Assembly (NCBI RefSeq): GCF_009901565.1
Contig: NZ_WXEW01000002.1
Coordinates: 744,001-808,000, forward strand
From: Herbidospora solisilvae
GTDB taxonomy: Bacteria > Actinomycetota > Actinomycetes > Streptosporangiales > Streptosporangiaceae
Direction: 5' to 3'
Length of the DNA stretch: 64,000 bases
Positions 1 through 8,780 of this stretch are shown piece by piece. Position 1 is the first letter of the stretch, and each line of letters starts with the position of its first letter. Both the position numbers and the translations under genes were made by a program. The notes below the pieces were generated by a model, which did no database searches, was not told where the DNA came from, and saw only the letters and a program-made list of their open reading frames with translations.

Positions 1-572
1 ACGCCCTTCATGGTGCGGCGGCCGGTGTTGATCACCTGGCCGTCGGCCAGCACGACCTCCAGGCCCAGGGCCGAGTCGCGGGTGACGCCGTATTTCACGC
101 AGCGCAGGCCCCCGGCGTTGGTGGCCAGGTTGCCGCCGATCGTGGAGATCTCGTAGGACGACGGGTCGGGGGCGTACATCAGCCCGTGGGCGCGGGCGGC
201 GCGGTCGAGGTCGGCGGTGATCACGCCGGGCTGGACGACCGCGATCTCGTCGGCGGGGGAGAGTTCCACAATCCGAGTCATGCGGGCCAGTGACAGGACG
301 ATTGACCCGTCGCCCGCGACCGCCCCTCCGGCCAGCCCGGTGCCGGCGCCGCGCGGCACCACCGGGACCCCGTTGGCGGTGGCCCATTTCATCGTCGCCA
401 CGACGTCGTCGCGCGACTCCGCCAGGACCACCGCACGAACCGCTCCGGCCTGCAGGAACGTGCGGTCACGGGCGTAGGAGGCGGTCACGTCGGGGTCGGT
501 CAGCACCCGTCCGGGAGCCAGCGCTGAGATGAGGTCGTCCACATCCCGAAACAGTACCAACGGGTCTGACAT
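1..572 (-). CDS. FAD-binding oxidase, GlcD-like, N-terminal part
   Basis: Reads leftwards off the window edge, so only about 190 N-terminal residues are present. They form the PCMH-type FAD-binding domain of the glycolate/D-lactate oxidase GlcD family. Visible hallmarks are VVPRGAGTGLAGGA (flavin pyrophosphate-binding loop), then SYEISTIGGNLATNAGGLRCVKYG, the usual second FAD contact. The family oxidises 2-hydroxy acids and passes electrons to quinone or a partner subunit; the substrate cannot be read from this part. ATG at 572 is the first start after an in-frame break, and the protein begins MSDPLVLFRDVDDL. It is divergent from the M6 protease gene, with a 186-bp intergenic region. Confidence 0.9.
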   Translation of the reverse strand, partial: MSDPLVLFRDVDDLISALAPGRVLTDPDVTASYARDRTFLQAGAVRAVVLAESRDDVVATMKWATANGVPVVPRGAGTGLAGGAVAGDGSIVLSLARMTRIVELSPADEIAVVQPGVITADLDRAARAHGLMYAPDPSSYEISTIGGNLATNAGGLRCVKYGVTRDSALGLEVVLADGQVINTGRRTMKG

Positions 573-758
573 GCACGGTAAGGCGATCAATCGATATCGG
601 TTTCGCAACATCCCCCATTCACTTTACTTTTCCTTTACCGAGTGATCTAACGTCCCGTTGCGGCGGATGTGGCGGTTTCGCCACGACCGCACGGTGGCGC
701 GCACCACCCCCGCGCGCCTCGACAAGCCCGGCTGACTACCGGGTGAGGGAGGAATCAC

Positions 759-3557
759 TTGTCAGCCTTTGCAGCATCCCCTCGCAGGGCGCGGCGGTTG
801 GCCGCCATCGTGCCCGCGCTCGGGCTGCTGGCCGCGGGGCTCACCGCGGCCACGGTCCCGGCTTCGGCGGACACCACGGTGGCCCGCTGGACCCCGTCGC
901 TCAGCGACCACTACATCAACTACACGCCCCCGCGCGCGCAGTCGGACACCTCCGACCGCTCGGCCGAGAAGCTGAGCGAGGCGGCCAAGGCGAGCCGGCA
1001 GGCCACCCAGGCCATCGCCGAGGAGATCGACCACAAGTACGCCGGCGGCAACCCCGTCGCCGCCCGGACGCTCGCCAACAACGAGCGCCGCGCCATCCGC
1101 ACCGGGCAGAACCCGTTCGACTTCATCTACAAGAAGGCGGGCACGAAGCGTACGGCCAAACTGCTGACGCTTCTCGTGGAGTTCAACGAGAACGCCAACG
1201 ACGACTTCTCCGGTTTCGTCCGCCCGGTGTCGACCGCCGACATCAACACGTGCGTCACCGAGCCGGCCGGCACGAAGATGAACGGCCCGCTGCACAACAA
1301 CATCCCCGACCCGGCCACGGCCGCGGGCGGCGGGAAGGACAACAACTCCTTCTGGGTGCCGAACTTCAGCACCGACCACTTCAACAAGATGCTCTACTCC
1401 GACGCCGGGATCACCGAGCGGGTCCGCAAGGACCTCAAGGACCCCCGCGACGGTAAGAAGGGCATCGACATCTCCGGCTTCACCATGAAGAAGATGTACG
1501 AGGAGATGTCCAAGGGTGCCTACACCGTCTCGGGCGCGGCGATCGGCTGGCTGAAGGTCCCCCACTCCGAGGCCTGGTACGGCGCCGGCCAGTGCGGCAC
1601 CTACCCGCAGCAGATGGCCGGCCACCCCGACAACCCGGCGGGCCCGGCCCAGCTCGGCATCGACGCGGTGAACGTGCTCGCGCAGCAGCAGCCGAGCTTC
1701 CCGTGGGCCGACTACGACATCGAGGACACCGCCGACGCCGACGGCGACGGCAACGTCCTGGAGCCCGACGGCGTCATCGACCACCTCGTGCTCGTGCACG
1801 CCGGTGAGGACAAGTCGGGCGGCGGCGGCGCCGAGGGCACGTACGCCATCTGGGCGCACTCCTCGACCATCCCCGGCGGCTACACCGTCCCCGGCACCAA
1901 CAAGAAGATCGCCAACTACATCGTGCAGCCGGAGGACTCCGGCGTCGGCGTCTTCGCCCACGAGTACGGCCACGACCTCGGCCTGCCCGACCTGTACGAC
2001 GCCTCCGGCGCCGGCGACAGCTCGGTGGAGTTCTGGGACCTGATGTCGACCGGCTCCCACTCGGGCCCGATCTTCCAGTCCATGCCGACCCACATGGGCC
2101 TCTGGGACAAGTGGGTGCTCGGCTGGGTGGACCCCGAGGTCGTCAACCCCGGTGACAAGAGCAAGCTCGTCACCATCGGCCAGACCTCGCGCACGCCCAA
2201 GCTGACCGAGGACGGCCTGCGCATCAACCTGCCGTCCAAGCACGTCGTCATGGCCACGCCCCACTCGGGCGCGAACATGTGGTGGTCGAACAACGACCAG
2301 ATGTGGGCCGACAGCAAGCTGACCCGGACCGTCCAGGTCCCGGCGACCGGCAGCCCCCGCTTCTGGATGTGGAACGACTACACCATCGAGGAGGAGTGGG
2401 ACTTCGGCTTCGTCGAGGTCTCGACCGACGGCGGTGCCACCTGGGCCCAGCAGAAGGTCTACTCCGAGGACGGCACGCTCGTCACCACCGACGACGGCTA
2501 CGCCGACCCGAACGGCCGCATGCACGACTTCGGCAACAAGAAGTACGGCCTGACCGGCGACACCCACGGCTGGCGGCACGACTACGTCGACCTGACGCCG
2601 TTCGCGGGCGCCACCATCCAGATCCGCCTGGCGTACAACACCGACGAGGCCGCCATCGAGCGCGGCTGGTTCTCCGACGACTTCGCCGTCACCGCGGGTG
2701 GCGCGACCGTCTGGAGCGACGACGTCGAGGGCGGCGCCAACGGCTGGACCGCCACCACCGGCACGTTCACCGACACGACCGGCGCGGGCTGGAACATCCA
2801 CGGCGGCTCGATCAACTCCGAGCAGTACTACCTGGCCGAGTGGCGCAACTACGACGGCTTCGACCAGGGCCTCAAGTACACCTACGACACCACCTGGCAG
2901 CGCGACGGCGCCTGGAAGGTCGAGAAGGTCGCCTACAACGCCCCCGGCCTCCTCGTGTGGCTGCGCGACGCGTCGTACGGCATGAACAACCCGGCCGCCA
3001 ACCAGTTCAACCTGCCGTCGGTGGGGTCGAAGGGCCAGCTCCTGCTGGTCGACTCGCACTTCGAGCCGCTGCGCCGTTCCGGCGTCGCCGCGACGAAGGA
3101 CACCAGCGCCCTGAAGAACATCCCGATGCGTCCGCAGGCCTCCAACGCCGCCTTCGGCTTCGGCAAGACGTATCCGTTCAAGGAGTGCCTGGAGCCGGCG
3201 GCCGAGCCGTTCGTCGAGTACTGCACCAGCTTCCCGGCGCAGAACCCGGTCAAGGAGTTCACCGACGCCAAGACCTGGTACCCGGGCCTGGAGAACCGTC
3301 CCGACGGGCTCTACTTCCGCCTGCGCGACGCCTCGGCGGTCGTGCCGTCGAAGGACAACCAGGCCTACACCGCCCGGATCGTCAACCCCGACGGCAGCCC
3401 GGCCACCGACCTGTACGGCGAGAACGTCAACGGGTTCGTGCTCGGCTCCGGCAACCCCGGTGACGAGGGCAAGGAGCTCGGCGTGAAGCTGAAGCTCGTC
3501 AGCCCGCTGCCGCTGAACCTCGGTGTCATCGTCCAGGTGACCCCGCCGAAGAAGTAG
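759..3557 (+). CDS. Secreted M6-family metalloprotease (immune inhibitor A-like)
   Basis: 932-residue secreted zinc protease. The TTG start is placed by GGGAGGA six bases upstream. Residues 1-38 form a Sec signal peptide (basic RRARR, hydrophobic core, ASA cleavage site). The peptidase M6 catalytic domain carries the metzincin-like motif HEYGHDLGLPD, with zinc ligands His401 and His405 and catalytic Glu402, followed by a conserved Met-turn-like LMSTGSHSG. Two beta-sandwich regions follow, with the W.SDDVEGG.NGWT pattern typical of InhA C-terminal domains. Length fits the family (about 750-950 residues). Expected role is extracellular protein degradation for nutrition. A perfect hairpin follows the stop. 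Confidence 0.92.
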   Translation: MSAFAASPRRARRLAAIVPALGLLAAGLTAATVPASADTTVARWTPSLSDHYINYTPPRAQSDTSDRSAEKLSEAAKASRQATQAIAEEIDHKYAGGNPVAARTLANNERRAIRTGQNPFDFIYKKAGTKRTAKLLTLLVEFNENANDDFSGFVRPVSTADINTCVTEPAGTKMNGPLHNNIPDPATAAGGGKDNNSFWVPNFSTDHFNKMLYSDAGITERVRKDLKDPRDGKKGIDISGFTMKKMYEEMSKGAYTVSGAAIGWLKVPHSEAWYGAGQCGTYPQQMAGHPDNPAGPAQLGIDAVNVLAQQQPSFPWADYDIEDTADADGDGNVLEPDGVIDHLVLVHAGEDKSGGGGAEGTYAIWAHSSTIPGGYTVPGTNKKIANYIVQPEDSGVGVFAHEYGHDLGLPDLYDASGAGDSSVEFWDLMSTGSHSGPIFQSMPTHMGLWDKWVLGWVDPEVVNPGDKSKLVTIGQTSRTPKLTEDGLRINLPSKHVVMATPHSGANMWWSNNDQMWADSKLTRTVQVPATGSPRFWMWNDYTIEEEWDFGFVEVSTDGGATWAQQKVYSEDGTLVTTDDGYADPNGRMHDFGNKKYGLTGDTHGWRHDYVDLTPFAGATIQIRLAYNTDEAAIERGWFSDDFAVTAGGATVWSDDVEGGANGWTATTGTFTDTTGAGWNIHGGSINSEQYYLAEWRNYDGFDQGLKYTYDTTWQRDGAWKVEKVAYNAPGLLVWLRDASYGMNNPAANQFNLPSVGSKGQLLLVDSHFEPLRRSGVAATKDTSALKNIPMRPQASNAAFGFGKTYPFKECLEPAAEPFVEYCTSFPAQNPVKEFTDAKTWYPGLENRPDGLYFRLRDASAVVPSKDNQAYTARIVNPDGSPATDLYGENVNGFVLGSGNPGDEGKELGVKLKLVSPLPLNLGVIVQVTPPKK

Positions 3558-3583
3558 CCGTTAAGATCGCGTTCGGCTGACCG

Positions 3584-3609
3584 GTGCCCGGCGGGAGACC
3601 GCCGGGCAC
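3584..3609 (+). terminator. Perfect GC hairpin after the M6 protease gene
   Basis: GTGCCCGGCGG (3584-3594), a 4-base GAGA loop, then its exact complement to 3609. Lies 26 bases after the protease stop. No long T-run follows, as is common in high-GC actinomycetes. A GTG codon inside the stem is in frame with the kinase gene but is an unlikely start. Confidence 0.6.
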
Positions 3610-3613
3610 TACC

Positions 3614-4552
3614 ATGTGCAGGGTGCGGAGCAAGCTCGACCATACGGCGGCCATCCGGGAGCATCGCCGGGCCGCCGTCGTCGTGAACACCAAATCGCGC
3701 CGGGGCCGCAAACACTTCGCCGAAGTCGTGCGGCTCATCCGCGAAGCCGGCTTCTCGCCGCTCGGCGTGTTCCCCGTCGACGATCCGCGCCGGTTGCGCG
3801 CCCGCCTCGACGAAGCCCTCGGCCTCGGTCCCGACCTGCTCATCGTCGGCGGCGGCGACGGCACCCTGTCCAGCTCGATCAAGCACATCGCCCACCGCGA
3901 CGTCGCGCTCGGCGTGCTGCCGCTGGGCACCACCAACAACTTCGCCCGCAGCCTCGGCCTGCCGCTGACCCGCGCGGGCGCGGTGCGGGTCTTCACCGAG
4001 GGCAAGGTCGCCGACATCGACCTCGGCCTGTGCGGCGACCGCCCGTTCGCCAACCTGGCCAGCTTCGGGGTCTCGGTCGAGGTCGCCGGAACCGTCAAAC
4101 CGTGGCTGAAGCGGCTGGCCGGCCGGGCCGCCTACCCGCTCACCGCGCTGACGATCCTGCCCGGCCACACGCCCTTCCGGGCCTTCATCACCGTCGAGGG
4201 CCGCCGCCACGAGCTGCTCACCCACCAGCTCAACATCGCCAACGGCCGCTTCCACGGCGGCTGGCAGATCGCCAGCGACATCTCCATCGACAACCGCAAC
4301 CTGGTCGCCTACCAGCTCGGCTCCGGCAAGCGGCTGCGGCTGCTGGGCGAGACGTTCCTGCGGGCCACCACCGGCAAGTGGCGCAGCCTCGCGGGCGGCC
4401 CGTTCGTGGTCGGCAAGGAGATGCTCCTCGAAACCGACCCGCCGATGGCCGCCGACATCGACGGTGAGGTGCGGCTGATGACCCCGCTGGTGATCAAGAC
4501 GATCCCCAACGGGGTGCGCGTCATGGTGCCGCAGGGCTTCGTCGACACCTGA
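3614..4552 (+). CDS. Diacylglycerol kinase-family lipid kinase
   Basis: About 312 residues. The N-terminal DAGK catalytic domain shows the nucleotide-binding signature GGGDGTLSS and the following LPLGTTNNFARSLGLP, the family's conserved pair of motifs. A YegS/BmrU-like C-terminal beta-sandwich follows (LASFGVSVEVAG, NGRFHGG, DIDGEV). The enzyme should phosphorylate a lipid alcohol such as diacylglycerol, an isoprenoid or a sphingoid-like lipid at the membrane; specificity is not readable. The start is ATG 3614 or GTG 3623: the upstream in-frame GTG at 3584 lies inside the preceding terminator stem. Stands alone, convergent with the SWIM gene. Confidence 0.88.
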   Translation: MCRVRSKLDHTAAIREHRRAAVVVNTKSRRGRKHFAEVVRLIREAGFSPLGVFPVDDPRRLRARLDEALGLGPDLLIVGGGDGTLSSSIKHIAHRDVALGVLPLGTTNNFARSLGLPLTRAGAVRVFTEGKVADIDLGLCGDRPFANLASFGVSVEVAGTVKPWLKRLAGRAAYPLTALTILPGHTPFRAFITVEGRRHELLTHQLNIANGRFHGGWQIASDISIDNRNLVAYQLGSGKRLRLLGETFLRATTGKWRSLAGGPFVVGKEMLLETDPPMAADIDGEVRLMTPLVIKTIPNGVRVMVPQGFVDT

Positions 4553-4571
4553 GCCCCCGAAGCGGCCGCGG

Positions 4572-5381
4572 TCAAGCGTCGCCCGGCGGTTCCTCCGGCC
4601 CGGTGAAGCTTCGATAGGCCGGTCGCAGCAGGTCGAGCAGCGGGATGTGCCTGACCTTCACCTTCGGCGGTTCCAGCGCCCGGAGCAGCAGGTCGGGCAG
4701 GGTGTCCGGGGTCCGCGGGCCCTTCAACCGGGCGGCCGAGACGTTGAGCGCGTAGAAGTCGGCGAGCCGGTCTTCCAGCGGTTCGTCGGCGGGGGTGCGG
4801 AGTTCGTCCAAGAGCTGCTCCCTGGGCTTGCCGCGCCAGGCCAGCACCAGGAACGGGTCGTCGTCGAACGCCTCGGCCAGCAGGTAGAGCACCGCCGAGA
4901 CGTGTTTGCACGGGTTGCCCCAGTCGGGGCAACCGCAGGTCATCTCCAGTTCGCCCTGCTCGGGGAAGAGCGGGTAACCGGCGCCTGCGAACAGCGCGTC
5001 GAGCTCCTTCGGCATCTCACCCGCCAGCAGCCGGGCCCGATGACCGGCCTGCCCCGCGACGACCCGTTCGAGCTCCGCCCACTCCTCCTGGCCGTAGGCC
5101 TCGATCTCGATCTCGACCCTGTACGGCTCGGGGCGCGACCCCTGGACCACCGCTTCGACCGACCCGGCCCTGACGGTCATCGAGACCACCTGGCCCTGGC
5201 GGGCATAGGCGCGGCCCCGTGCGAGCCGCCCGGGGTCGCAGACCCGTTCGAGGATGTCGACGAACCGCCGCGACCACCACTTCTCGCCGATGGTGCCGCG
5301 CCGGCCCCGCGCTCTGATGCCGCCCTCGACCTTGATGGGCGTGCCGGCCTCGAACCAGCCGTCTTTCCCGACGGGACTCAT
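4572..5381 (-). CDS. SWIM zinc-finger protein
   Basis: 269 residues. Centre carries the SWIM metal site CGCPDWGNPCKH (Cys149, Cys151, Cys158, His160), a zinc-binding fold used for DNA or protein contacts. N-terminal half has the WWSRRFVDILE...GRARAYARQGQV pattern seen in bacterial SWIM proteins, and the C-terminal part is helical. Transcribed downstream of the SNF2 helicase with a 52-bp gap, so very likely co-transcribed. SWIM proteins coded beside SWI2/SNF2 ATPases are a known bacterial pairing, where they probably act as a nucleic-acid-binding partner. The precise process served is unknown. Confidence 0.88.
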   Translation of the reverse strand: MSPVGKDGWFEAGTPIKVEGGIRARGRRGTIGEKWWSRRFVDILERVCDPGRLARGRAYARQGQVVSMTVRAGSVEAVVQGSRPEPYRVEIEIEAYGQEEWAELERVVAGQAGHRARLLAGEMPKELDALFAGAGYPLFPEQGELEMTCGCPDWGNPCKHVSAVLYLLAEAFDDDPFLVLAWRGKPREQLLDELRTPADEPLEDRLADFYALNVSAARLKGPRTPDTLPDLLLRALEPPKVKVRHIPLLDLLRPAYRSFTGPEEPPGDA

Positions 5382-5433
5382 CGGACCACCTCGAATCGTC
5401 GGGGCCGGCCTGCTTCGCCGAGGCGCGAGCGGG

Positions 5434-8298
5434 TCATGCCACCGCCTCCGGCCCCAGCGTGAACAGGTCGCGGAGCTGCTCCGTCGACAGCGACGTGAGC
5501 CAGTCTTCGCCGGTGCCGACCACCCGCTCGGCCAGGGCCTGTTTGCGTTCGATCATCTCGTCGACGCGCTCCTCGATGGTGCCCGTGCAAATGAACTTCC
5601 TGACCTGCACGTTCTTCGTCTGGCCGATGCGGAAGGCCCGGTCGGTGGCCTGGTTCTCCACCGCCGGGTTCCACCACCGGTCGACGTGGATCACGTGGTT
5701 GGCGGCCGTCAGGTTGAGGCCGGTGCCGGCCGCCTTCAGCGACAGCAGGAAGATCATCGGCTCGTCGTCGGTCTGGAAACGGTCGACCAGTTCGTCGCGC
5801 CGCCGCTTGGTCAGGCCGCCGTGCAGCCACAACACCGGCCGGTCGAGCCGGGCCTCCAGATGAGGCAGGATCAGTGAGCCGAACTCGGCGTACTGGGTGA
5901 AGACCAGGGCCTTCTCGCCCTCGGCCAGGATCTCCTCGCAGAGCTCCTCCAGGCGGGCCAGCTTGCCCGACCGCCCGGCCAGCCGGGAGCCGTCTTTCAG
6001 CAGGTGGGCGGGGTGGTTGCAGACCTGCTTGAGCCGGGTCATCGCGGCCAGCACGTTGCCGCGCCGTTCGATGCCCTCGCTGCCCTCGATGCGGCCCATC
6101 ACGTCGTCGACGACCGCGCGGTAGAGGGTGGCCTGCTCAGGGGTGAGCGTGCACCACACCTTCATCTCCAGCTTGTCGGGCAGGTCGGAGATGATCGTCT
6201 TGTCGGTCTTCAGCCGCCGCAACACGAACGGGCCGGTCGCGCGCTTCAGCGCGGCCACGGCGTTCTCGTCGCGGCGCACCTCGATCGGCTCCTGGAAGCG
6301 GTCGCGGAACGCGCGGGCCGAACCGAGCAGGCCAGGGTTGCAGAACTCCATGATCGACCAGAGCTCGGCGAGGTGGTTCTCGACCGGGGTGCCGGTGAGG
6401 GCGAGCCGGGTCCGGGCCGGGATCGACCTGACCGCCTGCGCCTGCCGGGCCGCGCTGTTCTTGATCGCCTGCGCCTCGTCGCAGACCACCCGCTCCCACT
6501 CCCGCGCCGCCAGGTGGCCGACGTCGCGCAGCGCGGTGCCGTAGGTGGTGAGCACGAGGTCGGCGTCGGCCAGCTCGCGGCCGGAGCCGTGGTAGACGTG
6601 CACCCGCAGACCGGGGGCGAACCGTGCCGCCTCCTTCTGCCAGTTGCTGAGCAGCGACATCGGGCAGACCAGCAACGTCGGCGCGGGGGTGCGCGTCTCC
6701 GAGCCGGATTCACCGCGTCCCGCCTTCCCGGAAGCCGATGCCGAGCGCTCGGCGAGCAGCAGCGACAGGGTCGTGATCGTCTTTCCGAGGCCCATGTCGT
6801 CGGCCAGCACCCCGCCCAGCCCCAGGTCCGACAGGAAGCTCAGCCAGGCCAGCCCTCTCTGCTGGTAGGGCCGCAGCGCACCCGTCAGCCCCTCGGGAGC
6901 GGGGACCGGCTCCAGCCGCCGGTCGGCCTCGCCCGACAGCAGGTCGCCGAGCAGACCGTCGGCGTCGACCGTCGTGATCGGGAGGTCGTCGTCGCCGCCG
7001 AGCACGACCTCGTTGATGACCTCCCGCGCCGTTCTCGTGCCGTCTCTGCGCTGCTCCAGGATCTTCAGCGCGGCCTTGAGCTGCCGGTCGTCGAGCTCGA
7101 CCCACTGGCCGCGCACCCGGACCAGCGGCACCTTCAGCCGGGCCAGCTCGGCCAGCTCCTCCTCGGTGACGACGTGCTCGCCGACGGCGAGATCGACCCG
7201 GAAGTCGACGATCTGGTCGAGCCCGAAGCCCTGGCCGCCGACCGCCTTCGGCCCCTGCCGGCTGCGGGTGGTGAGCTTGAGCCCCAGCTTCGTCTTCCCC
7301 GCCCACGCGGGCAGGCGCACCCCGAACCCGGCCGCGCTCAGCAGCGGCGCGGCGTTCTTGAGGAACGCGAACGCGCCCCGGGTGTCGAGCGTGAGCCCTT
7401 CGGGCCGGGGGTCGCGGAGCGCCCGGTCGAGCTCCGGATAGAGCCGGACCGCCCGGCCCAGCCCCGCGAGCAGCTCGTTCTCCGCGACGACCCCCGGCAG
7501 CCGCGCCCCCCGCCACACCTCGGCGGCCGGCAGGTCGAGGCTCGGGTCGTCGGCCGACTGCAACGAGAAGCCGACCTCCCAGCCGTCGTCGCCGGTCTCG
7601 CCCAGCCGGAAGGCCACCCTGACCGGCCCGTCGAAGGCGTGCGCGGCGTCGTGCCAGCGGTCGAGCTCCGCGCGCAGCTCACCGAGGTCGCCGTCGAGGT
7701 GGACGTCGTCGCCGATCAGCTTCACCGCCCACTGGTCGGCGACCGGGCTGCGTTTGCCCGGCCGGTGGCCCATGAGGATGCGGTCGGGCAGGGCGGCCCG
7801 GACGGCCCGGTCGGCCAGCCGTGTCAGCGCGTCGTGCAGCACCTCGCGGGCGGGCCGCGCGTCGGCCGCCCGGAACACCGGCGGCATCGCGGCGGCCAGT
7901 TCCGCGGCCCGGCTCGCGTCGGCGCCCGTCAGCACCGGCCGCCAGCGGGCCTCCCGGCCGACCAGGCCGGGCAGGACCCGGCCTCTTCTCACCAGGTCAC
8001 GCGCGAACTCGTCGAGGGCGGCGAGGAAGCGTACCGACCCCGAAGGCTCCTCCAGTTCGGGCGGCTCGCCCGGGAAGACCGCGGACAGGGCCCACTCGCG
8101 CAGGTGGGTCGCCGTGGTGAACGACGAGTGCACCGGCCCGTCGGCGTCGGACGGCAACCGCAACACGACCTCCTCGGGCCGGCCGTCGACCTCCTCCGGC
8201 GGCCCGGCGAACGGATGACGTTCCGACGTCGCGGGGCTTGGCGAACCTTCCGCCCAGAATCCGGCCCGCCCCCCGGCCCAGACCGCGTGCACTGGCAT
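5434..8298 (-). CDS. SNF2-family DNA-translocating ATPase/helicase
   Basis: 954 residues. The first 450 or so residues resemble the bacterial SNF2-associated region found in SWIM-linked helicases. The ATPase core follows: Walker A in LADDMGLGKTITTLSLL (Lys near 505), Walker B as DEAQ near 606, motif III LTGTPVENHL. The C-terminal RecA lobe holds HGGLTKRRRDELVDRF, SLKAAGTGLNLTAANHVIHVDRWWNPAVE and the arginine finger QATDRAFRIGQ. All motifs are intact. Should be an ATP-driven double-stranded-DNA translocase that remodels protein-DNA complexes. First gene of a two-gene unit with the SWIM protein, and divergent from the 130-residue protein and DUF4132 genes. Confidence 0.93.
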   Translation of the reverse strand: MPVHAVWAGGRAGFWAEGSPSPATSERHPFAGPPEEVDGRPEEVVLRLPSDADGPVHSSFTTATHLREWALSAVFPGEPPELEEPSGSVRFLAALDEFARDLVRRGRVLPGLVGREARWRPVLTGADASRAAELAAAMPPVFRAADARPAREVLHDALTRLADRAVRAALPDRILMGHRPGKRSPVADQWAVKLIGDDVHLDGDLGELRAELDRWHDAAHAFDGPVRVAFRLGETGDDGWEVGFSLQSADDPSLDLPAAEVWRGARLPGVVAENELLAGLGRAVRLYPELDRALRDPRPEGLTLDTRGAFAFLKNAAPLLSAAGFGVRLPAWAGKTKLGLKLTTRSRQGPKAVGGQGFGLDQIVDFRVDLAVGEHVVTEEELAELARLKVPLVRVRGQWVELDDRQLKAALKILEQRRDGTRTAREVINEVVLGGDDDLPITTVDADGLLGDLLSGEADRRLEPVPAPEGLTGALRPYQQRGLAWLSFLSDLGLGGVLADDMGLGKTITTLSLLLAERSASASGKAGRGESGSETRTPAPTLLVCPMSLLSNWQKEAARFAPGLRVHVYHGSGRELADADLVLTTYGTALRDVGHLAAREWERVVCDEAQAIKNSAARQAQAVRSIPARTRLALTGTPVENHLAELWSIMEFCNPGLLGSARAFRDRFQEPIEVRRDENAVAALKRATGPFVLRRLKTDKTIISDLPDKLEMKVWCTLTPEQATLYRAVVDDVMGRIEGSEGIERRGNVLAAMTRLKQVCNHPAHLLKDGSRLAGRSGKLARLEELCEEILAEGEKALVFTQYAEFGSLILPHLEARLDRPVLWLHGGLTKRRRDELVDRFQTDDEPMIFLLSLKAAGTGLNLTAANHVIHVDRWWNPAVENQATDRAFRIGQTKNVQVRKFICTGTIEERVDEMIERKQALAERVVGTGEDWLTSLSTEQLRDLFTLGPEAVA

Positions 8299-8386
8299 CC
8301 CGACAAGCTACCGCCGTTTTTGTCGGAAGCCGTTGCTATGAATTGGGGCCAACACATGATCTTCCCCCACGAGGACGGGTGCCCCC

Positions 8387-8779
8387 ATGGCATTGGTGAC
8401 GTTCCGCGACGAGACCGCGACCGGCCGCGCGCTGGCCGAGTTCTCCCTGCCCGACCTGCCCGAACGCATCACCGCCCGGGAACTGGTCCGGCTGCGGGTG
8501 CGCGAGGAGGTGGCCCGCCACAACGCCGCGCCGTCCCACCACTACCGGGGCCTGGTGAAGCCGACCGACGCCGAGGCCGACCTCAACGGCTACCGCATGC
8601 GCACGGCCCGGCGGCTTGACTGGGAGAAGCAGGCCGACGCGGCCGAGGCGGCGTTCCTCCGCAATGGATTCCTGCTGCTGGTCGGCGACCGCCAGATCCT
8701 CGACCTCGACGCCGAGATCGACCTGCTCGTCGACCCGGTCGTGTCGTTCGTCAAGCTGGTGCCGCTGGTGGGCGGCTGA
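8387..8779 (+). CDS. Hypothetical 130-residue protein
   Basis: Soluble acidic protein with no signal peptide or membrane segment. N-terminal part looks beta-rich (MALVTFRDETATGRALAEFSL), the centre is helical and charged, and the C-terminal end has a second strand-rich patch (NGFLLLVGDRQILDLDAEIDLLVD). I do not recognise a named domain. One base separates its stop from the next ATG, so it is translationally linked to the two DUF4132-like genes, and it is divergent from the SNF2/SWIM pair. A small partner protein of the DUF4132 products is the simplest inference. Confidence 0.75.
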   Translation: MALVTFRDETATGRALAEFSLPDLPERITARELVRLRVREEVARHNAAPSHHYRGLVKPTDAEADLNGYRMRTARRLDWEKQADAAEAAFLRNGFLLLVGDRQILDLDAEIDLLVDPVVSFVKLVPLVGG

Positions 8780-8780
8780 G

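Noticed and set aside
762-3059. Long minus-strand frame opposite the M6 protease gene (765 codons)
   Set aside because: Arg/Gly/Val-rich shadow caused by high GC at codon third positions; no motifs, and the plus-strand gene has signal peptide and active site.
6004-8619. Long plus-strand frame opposite the SNF2 gene (871 codons)
   Set aside because: Antisense shadow: low-complexity Arg/Gln/Pro-rich, while all helicase motifs read on the minus strand.
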